Positions 8,912 through 14,930 of a DNA stretch of 64,000 nucleotides are shown one piece after another (within the stretch, counting starts at the first letter, position 1; every line of letters begins with the position of its first letter). The notes beneath the pieces were generated by a model. The model ran no database searches. It saw nothing but the letters and a program-made list of their open reading frames with translations, and had not been told where the DNA came from. This DNA is from a virus. Position numbers and translations under genes: made by a program. The DNA is taken from positions 19,882 through 83,881 of the IMG/VR virus record IMGVR_UViG_3300036892_000014. The stretch is one strand, 5' to 3'.

Positions 8912-9403
8912 ATGTTCTATGGATTTAAGTCAAGAAGTGCTAGACAAAAGTATTATAAGAAGTGGAATAAAAGAAACAAACATCGCACTAAGAAATATGC
9001 CAAGAAGTGGTATTTAAACAATCGGGATAGGATTCTCAAGAGAGAAAAATCAAGGAAAGTCCGAACCCGAAAGTACAAGACTCGAAGACTGTGGAGAAGC
9101 CGTAATCGACTTCGAGAACTATCATATGGTTTGAAAGCCAAGTACGACATGAGTCTTTCTGGGTATAGAAAGATGTTCAAACATCAGAAAGGAAGATGTG
9201 CGATTTGCGGGAAGAAAGAGTCTATGCGGGATTCAAACACCGGAAAGATTCGTCTTCTCTGTGTAGACCACAATCATAAAACTAAAAAGATTCGTAAACT
9301 CCTATGTTGGCACTGTAACCTTGGCATAGGTATTTTCAAGGACGACTGGAGGCTATTGCAAATAGCATCTAGATATTTGAAAACGAATAAAGGAACTCGG
9401 TAA
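8912..9403 (+). CDS. HNH (endonuclease VII-like) homing endonuclease, free-standing
   Basis: 163 aa with GGAGAG upstream. The N-terminal 75 residues are very basic (Lys/Arg/Tyr-rich, probably DNA-contacting). The C-terminal half has the recombination endonuclease VII-type zinc/HNH motif: C96-A-I-C99, D119-H120-N-H122, C132-W-H-C135, then LGIGIFKDD. The enzyme would cut DNA near the intron-containing capsid gene and promote copying of its neighbourhood. It begins 165 nt after the 3' splice site, outside the intron. Its stop overlaps the next start (TAATG). Confidence 0.85.
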   Translation: MFYGFKSRSARQKYYKKWNKRNKHRTKKYAKKWYLNNRDRILKREKSRKVRTRKYKTRRLWRSRNRLRELSYGLKAKYDMSLSGYRKMFKHQKGRCAICGKKESMRDSNTGKIRLLCVDHNHKTKKIRKLLCWHCNLGIGIFKDDWRLLQIASRYLKTNKGTR

Positions 9404-10056
9404 TGGCACAATCTCAAACGCCGCCGCTTCAGACGCTGACGAATCCCTGGGAAGGACGCAGTGACCTGAAAACCACAAGAGCCACAATAAAACAACTCTT
9501 AGCTGGTGGGACACCCTCGTGGGTCCGTTGGCCGAAGGACTATCGTAGCTTCGCCCAGGAATCGATTCTCGCCGACAAAGAAGTTAGTGATCGGATGACG
9601 TTGCGTTACAAAATGGAAGACCAGGAACTGCTTCTAAATGAAGAGGCACGGAAGGTTAATCCATGGCGTACTCGGAACTTCGTAGAGAAGATGAGGAACT
9701 CGGGCATCAGATGCTATACGATCTTCAATGGATTCCCTCCATCGACGGTCGCACTTTGGGCCTTCAGACCGGGAACAGACCATGTCGTACCCGTGTGTTA
9801 TTTGCAGACCCCGGCGATGTACGAATGGAGCGTGTTAAGGCTCGATAAACGTGGTCTACCAGCGGGAGAATCCTTTCGCGGATGGCGAACCGTTGTCGGG
9901 CAATTGATTGAGAAAGGGATTATTTCAGAGGCGCGAGCCAATGAAATTTTCGGACGACCGTGCGATGGCCCCGTTAGTCGCAGGTACAGAAGAAATATGT
10001 ACTGGCTCCGCAATCGGCGTGAACTAGTGGCAACTCCCGAAGAGATAGAACTGTAA
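9403..10056 (+). CDS. Hypothetical phage protein
   Basis: 217 aa. Basic, Trp/Arg-rich with segments such as GTPSWVRWPKDYRSFAQES and SRRYRRNMYWLRNR. No catalytic motif or membrane span. Start overlaps the endonuclease stop (TAATG), so translation is probably coupled. Position between capsid and adaptor-like genes suggests a virion or assembly role, but this is inference. Confidence 0.55.
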   Translation: MAQSQTPPLQTLTNPWEGRSDLKTTRATIKQLLAGGTPSWVRWPKDYRSFAQESILADKEVSDRMTLRYKMEDQELLLNEEARKVNPWRTRNFVEKMRNSGIRCYTIFNGFPPSTVALWAFRPGTDHVVPVCYLQTPAMYEWSVLRLDKRGLPAGESFRGWRTVVGQLIEKGIISEARANEIFGRPCDGPVSRRYRRNMYWLRNRRELVATPEEIEL

Positions 10057-10059
10057 AAC

Positions 10060-10103
10060 AGTAGTATCGTCCAGTGGACGTTAAACCATCGCCTAGGACT
10101 ACT
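10060..10103 (+). other. Nested hairpin upstream of the 10145 gene
   Basis: AGTAGT (10060-10065) can pair with ACTACT (10098-10103), enclosing a perfect CGTCC/GGACG hairpin (10068-10072/10076-10080). It begins at the stop of the preceding gene and ends 41 nt before the next start. No U-tract follows. It may be a leader structure or translation control element. Confidence 0.4.
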
Positions 10104-10144
10104 AGGACAAGCGCTGGGCTGTGCCCGATGCGCGAGGAAGTACA

Positions 10145-10672
10145 ATGACCGATCAAACACCGGGCGCAACCCCGCAGCCTGCATCATCCGATGCAGCTAC
10201 GTTGCAAATGCTTGTCCAGTTGCTACTGGCCGAACGCCAGGATGCGATGACGGACAGACAGGAAAAGATTCGCGCCATTCAAGAGCGCGAAAAGCAACGC
10301 CGTATCAATTCTGAACATACGCTGGCCGAGAAGAAGACCAGTCAGAAGTTCTGCACTCACAAGAAGAATCAGAAGGGCATTCGTGGTCCGCACGTGGACT
10401 ACGCTGTCTCGTTCCATACTTTTACCAGCGCTGAGAGCTACATACGTTGCTTGATTTGCGGTATGAAGTGGAAGAACAAGGACACCGATGAATACCTGGT
10501 TCGTCGCGGAGAGAAGGTGCCTAACCACACCGGAATGGGGTGGGCAGGCGCTTACAAGATGTTAAGTGAAAGCACCAACACGGCAACATCATCTGAAGTT
10601 CAGTTGACGACAAGTCCCGTTGTACATGCGGCACCGGACTTTGCGACCAACATACGCGCAGTCGAGATTTAA
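10145..10672 (+). CDS. Cys/His-containing hypothetical protein
   Basis: 175 aa from the ATG at 10145, chosen because GAGGAAG lies just upstream; an in-frame GTG at 10121 has no such site. Residues 20-65 form a charged helix (QDAMTDRQEKIRAIQEREKQ). This is followed by a possible metal site, FCTHKK then SYIRCLICGMKW. Segment YAVSFHTFTSAES lies between. Probably a small DNA- or protein-binding phage protein; family not named. Confidence 0.6.
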   Translation: MTDQTPGATPQPASSDAATLQMLVQLLLAERQDAMTDRQEKIRAIQEREKQRRINSEHTLAEKKTSQKFCTHKKNQKGIRGPHVDYAVSFHTFTSAESYIRCLICGMKWKNKDTDEYLVRRGEKVPNHTGMGWAGAYKMLSESTNTATSSEVQLTTSPVVHAAPDFATNIRAVEI

Positions 10673-10823
10673 CCTAAAGTATCCGGCACGGCGGATTATA
10701 CTCTCGGACTCCGATGCAATTCCGAGATTCCCCAGGAGATAACTCTGTACATTCATTTCTAATCATCACTAGACTACGGGTAGCGAACGGGTCTGGTGAC
10801 CCGCCGCCTTAGTCCTCTTAAAC
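10673..10823 (+). other. Non-coding stretch with hairpins
   Basis: No gene recognised. TCTCGG and CCGAGA form one hairpin near 10700-10735. GACTA (10772-10776) and TAGTC (10810-10814) enclose a strong CGGGTC-TGGT-GACCCG hairpin (10788-10803). Together with the degraded ORF that follows, it looks like the footprint of a decayed insertion. Confidence 0.4.
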
Positions 10824-10968
10824 ATGACTCACTCTACGAAGCCTCAAAACCTGATAGGAAAACGATTTGGAAAGTTACTTGTTCTCAAACAAACTGCGAG
10901 CAAAAATCGCGTTAGACGTTGATAAGTTTAAGGAGCATATCAAGAAGATTGCTTCTTACGTAGATTAA
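10824..10968 (+). pseudogene. Remnant of an IGKRFGKL-type phage endonuclease-like gene
   Basis: An ATG frame of 32 codons (10824-10922) includes NLIGKRFGKLLVLKQTASKN, matching the N-terminus typical of phage HNH/AP2-associated proteins (IGKRFGxLxV), but stops at once. A second frame (10921-10968) reads DKFKEHIKKIASYVD and looks like a C-terminal tail. The middle with the zinc/HNH core is missing and the two pieces are in different frames, consistent with internal deletion. The next gene's ATG (10973) has no clear Shine-Dalgarno site and may be coupled to the TAA at 10966. Confidence 0.55.
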
Positions 10969-10972
10969 AAAT

Positions 10973-12316
10973 ATGGCTAACTTCCCTAATTCACAAGCGA
11001 CATATACGTTGCAGAACATGCTCGACAAGGTGCTCCCTCTTGGAGATGTGCGCCCAGTCTTGAGTGAAATTGCCGGTTACCAACTTGAACCATTCATTAC
11101 GATCTGCACCGACGTTTATCGCGAAATCGTAGGTGTGCCGTTTCCTCACAAGTGGAATGAAATCCAGTGCCCGCAATTTTATACGAACAGCCTTCAACAA
11201 GATTATGTGCTTTTGAATCCAGACGGTACCAGTTTTTATAATCTAGAATGGTTGGAGCGCGGCATGGCTGTCGAGATGACATCAAACGTGCTCCCGAAGC
11301 CATGGGGCTATGTTGAGTGCGGTCGTCAACTTCCTGCGGTAACGGGCACCATCGAACAGTTTGCCGGATGGGAAAATCCCACCTTCGTCTGCAACACCTT
11401 TCCAAATTACATGTTATACTACGGAACCTGGGGCGCGAACAAGGCATCGGCATCGCAAGGAAATAACCCAGAGCCTGGAAGACCCATCTTCAATCCGCTA
11501 GGCGCGTCAGTCCTGGCCGCCACATACACTGCTGGCACAATCATTTTCACACTTAACTATGTTCCACAGGGTCTCATCGTTGGCGGTAACATGACCGTTG
11601 GTGCTGCGTTCCCGCGTACGTATAACAACACGTACGTCATTACTGCTATCCTAGGAAACAATATTACTGTAACGTCTGTGATAAATCCGGGCGTATATGA
11701 AGCAGGTGGAATCATATCGGTTCTCGGAAACGACAACACGCCATACTTGTTCAGTCTGTCCCAACTTCAGAATCCAATTTGCCAAATCAAAGACACAAAT
11801 GGAAACCTTCAGGTTGTGACACAGTACGGAGTCTGTGGACTCAATCAACCAGCATGGCCTGCATCGAATGCTGCGCCAGGAACCCAAACGAATGACGGGA
11901 CAGTCATATGGACGGTTGCCGATCCGAACGGCATGGGGGTTCGTATTCTTCCTGTTCCGAATCAAAGTGGGGTTGTGTTTCAGATTAATCTAGTCGGACA
12001 GATGCCAGCAATCCAGTTCACGGATTTGTCAGACACGATTGCACCGCTCCCAAATAAGTACGAGAGTTACTTCCGTCAGGGTGTCATCGCGCAGTGTTAC
12101 CGCTACAGCCCCGATCCGAAGATACGCGCAAAGTTTGATATAGAATTTAAGTTGTGGAAGTTGACGTTGAATGATCTTCGTGCTGCGGAAGATCGTGAAC
12201 TCGAAGAGAACCGTTTCGTTCCTGAGCAGTCTATTTGGTCACGTGGCGGTTCACGTGGTGGTACTTGGCGCGGAGCAGGATATCCGTTCAACTATCCGGG
12301 TGGTACGGGATACTAA
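10973..12316 (+). CDS. Virion protein, probable neck/tail adaptor with inserted domain
   Basis: 447 aa. The N-terminal 165 residues and C-terminal 110 residues are rich in aromatic and helical segments (YFRQGVIAQCYRYSPDPKIRA, then FELKLW-like and LRAAEDRELEEN). The middle (about 175-345) is beta-rich with a module ICQIKDTNGNLQVVT...QPAWP...TNDGTVIWTV, seen again in the 1431-aa tail protein. The C-terminus is Gly/Arg-rich. Position after capsid suggests a neck or tubular protein of a short tail. The role is inferred from order. Confidence 0.55.
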   Translation: MANFPNSQATYTLQNMLDKVLPLGDVRPVLSEIAGYQLEPFITICTDVYREIVGVPFPHKWNEIQCPQFYTNSLQQDYVLLNPDGTSFYNLEWLERGMAVEMTSNVLPKPWGYVECGRQLPAVTGTIEQFAGWENPTFVCNTFPNYMLYYGTWGANKASASQGNNPEPGRPIFNPLGASVLAATYTAGTIIFTLNYVPQGLIVGGNMTVGAAFPRTYNNTYVITAILGNNITVTSVINPGVYEAGGIISVLGNDNTPYLFSLSQLQNPICQIKDTNGNLQVVTQYGVCGLNQPAWPASNAAPGTQTNDGTVIWTVADPNGMGVRILPVPNQSGVVFQINLVGQMPAIQFTDLSDTIAPLPNKYESYFRQGVIAQCYRYSPDPKIRAKFDIEFKLWKLTLNDLRAAEDRELEENRFVPEQSIWSRGGSRGGTWRGAGYPFNYPGGTGY

Positions 12317-12486
12317 TGGACATTAAGAATGTAGGCGCGGCAACGCCGGTAAACACATTAGACACGATGCCAAAACCGTTGACTGCGCACGAGCTAGTAG
12401 AACCGCCGATAGCGAACACCACACCACCGGATTTATTTAAGGCAGCGAGTTATAAGACGGCTCGCAAGACTCGTCAGCAAGGATAA
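12316..12486 (+). CDS. 56-aa hypothetical protein
   Basis: Starts at the ATG overlapping the preceding TAA (TAATG) and begins MDIKNVGAATPVNTLDTM. Pro/Thr-rich, with a basic C-terminus (YKTARKTRQQG). It is 2 nt from the next gene, so it lies in one translation unit with virion genes. No domain recognised. Confidence 0.55.
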   Translation: MDIKNVGAATPVNTLDTMPKPLTAHELVEPPIANTTPPDLFKAASYKTARKTRQQG

Positions 12487-12488
12487 AG

Positions 12489-13562
12489 ATGGCACCAGCA
12501 TTTGTACAAGCAGTCGGATCAACCCAACTTAATCCTGCTTCGCCGACCGTATCATTCGGTTCAAATGTGTCTGCGGGTAACGCGATCATTGTGTATGGTG
12601 GTTCTTATCTCTCTGGAACTACAATAAGTTCTGTAACCGATAACCTGGGTAATTTATACACTGAGATTCCAAATGGGTCAGGAATACATGCAAATATCAC
12701 GTGGAGCATCTGGGCGACGTTCAGTATCACAGGCGGCGCTTGTACGGTAACCGTAAACTACGGCAGTGGTAGCAGCAACGCAAGAATCGCAATTGCAGAA
12801 TATTCTGGTGTATCATCGTTCGATCAAACAAGTAACGAACAGGGACTTGCGTCAAGTGGGCCAACTGCGATCTCTTCGGGGAACGTCACCACAACATCAG
12901 CATCGGAGATGCTAGTCGGAATCGGTTTTATTAATAATGACGGGGCTGTTTTCACGCCAGGTACTGGGTTTTCTTTAGACCTGAATAACGTCGATACTAC
13001 CTTGAGTACGTTACTCTTTATCGAAGATATGGCGGTATCATCGATAGGAAGTTATGCAGCAACAGGGAGTTTCACCGGCTCATTTTTCGGTTGGAGCTTA
13101 GCACTTGTAACTCTTGTTGGAGCCGCCGTAATACCTCCAACAGGATCGTTTAATCTTCAAGGTAATGCGGGAGTCCCATTCGCCAGCGTATCGTTGACGG
13201 GGACTGCTACTGCAACAGTGACAGCGGATGCGAACGGCACGTACACGTTCGAGAACCAAACGACGGGCACGTATACGATCACGCCGACCTTGGCAACTTA
13301 CACATTCACACCTACCACGCATAGCGAGACAATCACAACCGCCGACATCTACGGCATTAACTTCACGGCGGTGAATGCGTCGGCAGCCACGTCCGTTATC
13401 GATTCACGTCCCGCTCCGAATTCAACCGTGGACATTGAAGATACGCAATTTTATATTCCTGCTAACCCACCGTCCCATCTACTACCCGTGGATTCGAGAG
13501 CAGCGGGCGCACCAGTTGATTCGAGGATAAGCATTCCAGAGAATTCAAGGACAGAGGCATAA
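12489..13562 (+). CDS. Beta-rich decoration/adhesion-like protein
   Basis: 357 aa. Residues 1-215 are a beta-sandwich-like phage surface domain (FVQAVGSTQLNPASPTVSFG; IAEYSGVSSFDQT). Residues about 220-300 resemble a carboxypeptidase-regulatory/Ig-like fold (GVPFASVSLTG, TYTFENQTTGTYTITP). The C-terminus has repeated short motifs DSRPAP, DSRAAG, DSRISI, ENSRTEA. Surface-exposed virion role is inferred; domain names are by pattern only. Confidence 0.55.
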   Translation: MAPAFVQAVGSTQLNPASPTVSFGSNVSAGNAIIVYGGSYLSGTTISSVTDNLGNLYTEIPNGSGIHANITWSIWATFSITGGACTVTVNYGSGSSNARIAIAEYSGVSSFDQTSNEQGLASSGPTAISSGNVTTTSASEMLVGIGFINNDGAVFTPGTGFSLDLNNVDTTLSTLLFIEDMAVSSIGSYAATGSFTGSFFGWSLALVTLVGAAVIPPTGSFNLQGNAGVPFASVSLTGTATATVTADANGTYTFENQTTGTYTITPTLATYTFTPTTHSETITTADIYGINFTAVNASAATSVIDSRPAPNSTVDIEDTQFYIPANPPSHLLPVDSRAAGAPVDSRISIPENSRTEA

Positions 13563-13563
13563 C

Positions 13564-14253
13564 ATGGCTACCGAAGCAGAACTTTCGCAACAGATAGTGG
13601 CGCTACACAAGCGCCTACTGAAGATGGAACAGGAACACACCTCGCGCAGGGGTCTGCCTGGTGAGAGGGGCGAGGCTGGTGCGCCTTCTTTTATTCCCGG
13701 GCCGCAGGGAGTACAGGGAATTCCCGGCCAATCTATTCGCGGTGAAAAAGGCGATTCAGTGCGCGGAGAAAAAGGTGAGCCAGGAATTTCTAATACACCG
13801 GGACCCCCTGGGGCGAACGGGGCAGACGGAAGAGATGGCATCGATGGAAAGAACGGTGTAGATGGAAAATCCGGCAGAGACGGAAAGAACGGAGCGGACG
13901 GGAAAAACGGCGTAGATGGAAAAGATGGTACCGATGGAAAGAACGGTGTAGACGGAAAGCCGGGCATAGACGGTAAGAACGGAGTAGACGGGAAAGATAG
14001 CATCGACGGAAAAGACGGTATCAATGGAAAGAATGGCATCGACGGAAACCCCGGCACAAATGGGAAGAACGGTCTTGACGGCAAAGATGGTGTCAACGGT
14101 AAAGATGGTGTCGATGGCAAAGACGGCATCGGAACACCAGGCCCCCGTGGACCAGCTGGAGACATTTCTGCTGCCCTGTCCAACTGCGAAAAGTATGTAC
14201 AGACAGAGTTAGCTGCTTTCAGAAAAGAAATTCTTAGTCTTTTAGCCAAGTGA
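13564..14253 (+). CDS. Collagen-like repeat protein
   Basis: 229 aa. After a 35-residue helical start (probable trimerisation segment), Gly-X-Y triplets run from about residue 29 to 200. They include classical GPPGANG/GERGEAG triplets and a long block alternating GKD/GKN and GVD/GID. The C-terminal 30 residues are again helical (CEKYVQTELAAFRKEILSLL). Phage collagen-like proteins form trimeric fibres or stabilisers. DNA is correspondingly repetitive, so copy number may vary among relatives. Confidence 0.88.
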   Translation: MATEAELSQQIVALHKRLLKMEQEHTSRRGLPGERGEAGAPSFIPGPQGVQGIPGQSIRGEKGDSVRGEKGEPGISNTPGPPGANGADGRDGIDGKNGVDGKSGRDGKNGADGKNGVDGKDGTDGKNGVDGKPGIDGKNGVDGKDSIDGKDGINGKNGIDGNPGTNGKNGLDGKDGVNGKDGVDGKDGIGTPGPRGPAGDISAALSNCEKYVQTELAAFRKEILSLLAK

Positions 14254-14370
14254 AAACAACTTCGATTCCTATCTTTTTCATGTTCTCAGCGAAGAGATAC
14301 TGCTCCCGTCGTATCCCGTCATTCAAACTTTTGACTTCTTCTAGTAGAAGCTCTAGGGAAACAAATTCTC

Positions 14371-14398
14371 TTGACAATCGCTAGAATCTGAGTACAAT
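14371..14398 (+). promoter_or_regulatory. Promoter for the Cro/CI-like gene
   Basis: TTGACA (14371-14376), 16-nt spacer, TACAAT (14393-14398), near-consensus sigma70. A perfect palindrome ACAGCTGT (14403-14410) overlaps the expected start of transcription, and CTTCT-AGT-AGAAG (14338-14350) lies upstream; both are operator candidates. The rest of the 172-nt gap from 14254 shows no credible gene. Confidence 0.75.
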
Positions 14399-14425
14399 GT
14401 GTACAGCTGTTGGAGGTAGCTCACC

Positions 14426-14764
14426 ATGGCAACTGCTATGTCGACTCGTACCGATGAACTTCGAGCATTCAAGAAAGAGGTCGGCACCATTGACGTGAAG
14501 GTTGATGCGGAATTTCAGAGAGCACTGCGGACGGCTCAGGAGCTGCTGGAGATGTCGGATCAGGAGATTGGCGACGCGCTTTCGGTGAGCCACCCCACCG
14601 TGAATCGTTGGATAAACGGCACGAACCTTCCTTACAACGCGATGAGGAAAGTGGTGTTGAGTTGGATTTATGAAAAACTGGCCGCGAAGGTGCGGACAAT
14701 TGAGGGATTCAGGCCCCATTCAATGACCGCACAACTCTCGAATATAGCCCCTAGAATCTTTTAG
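14426..14764 (+). CDS. HTH (XRE/Cro-CI-like) transcriptional regulator
   Basis: 112 aa with GGAGGT upstream and its own promoter. Residues about 36-68 form a lambda-repressor-type helix-turn-helix (TAQELLEMSDQEIGDALSVS, then HPTVNRWINGTNLP). The C-terminal 40 residues have no protease or dimerisation domain that could be recognised. It lies alone between virion genes, and its 3' end overlaps a convergent small gene. Likely role: control of lysogeny or late expression. Confidence 0.8.
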   Translation: MATAMSTRTDELRAFKKEVGTIDVKVDAEFQRALRTAQELLEMSDQEIGDALSVSHPTVNRWINGTNLPYNAMRKVVLSWIYEKLAAKVRTIEGFRPHSMTAQLSNIAPRIF

Positions 14765-14869
14765 CCTTCTTCGAGTCGGTTCGAAGCCAAATACACGCAA
14801 AGCCCTGTGAATGTGTCCAGCGCTTTTTCCTAGTTGTTTTGCAATGCACATGCAGTTTACATAGTTCAT
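14720..14869 (-). CDS. Small convergent HTH-like regulator (49 aa)
   Basis: Minus-strand ATG at 14869, preceded by GGAGGA at 7-nt spacing and by a consensus promoter. Product starts MNYVNCMCIAKQLGKSAGHI, then HRALRVFGFEPTRRRLKDSR, a helix-turn-helix-like and basic pattern. Its last 45 nt overlap the 3' end of the Cro/CI-like gene tail to tail. A short DNA-binding protein such as a Cro or excisionase is plausible; no family was matched. The promoter and ribosome site make it credible despite its size. Confidence 0.6.
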   Translation of the reverse strand: MNYVNCMCIAKQLGKSAGHIHRALRVFGFEPTRRRLKDSRGYIRELCGH

Positions 14870-14889
14870 TTTGTAGTCCTCCACTCTGT

Positions 14890-14918
14890 ATAGTATCACA
14901 GTTGGAGGTGATTGTCAA
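14890..14918 (-). promoter_or_regulatory. Leftward promoter for the convergent regulator
   Basis: On the minus strand TTGACA (14913-14918), 17-nt spacer, TACTAT (14890-14895). It reads toward, and would produce RNA antisense to, the Cro/CI-like gene. Same CTTGACAA form as the other early promoters. The plus strand here also holds the ribosome site AAGGA for the gene at 14931. Confidence 0.75.
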
Positions 14919-14930
14919 GGACTAATTTTC

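Noticed and set aside
10057-10142. tRNA-like fold between the 9403 and 10145 genes
   Set aside because: There is no T-loop (TTCAAAT-type), no proper acceptor and no anticodon stem of the right size.
10121-10144. GTG start giving a longer 183-aa product
   Set aside because: No ribosome site, whereas GAGGAAG directly precedes the ATG at 10145.
13660-14150. CRISPR-like short spaced repeats
   Set aside because: These are in-frame Gly-X-Y codons of a collagen-like gene, without constant repeats and unique spacers.
14234-14378. 46-codon minus-strand frame with protein-like composition between the collagen-like and repressor genes
   Set aside because: No ATG or ribosome site at its 5' end; a TAG precedes a lone TTG, and the + strand regulatory region explains the sequence.
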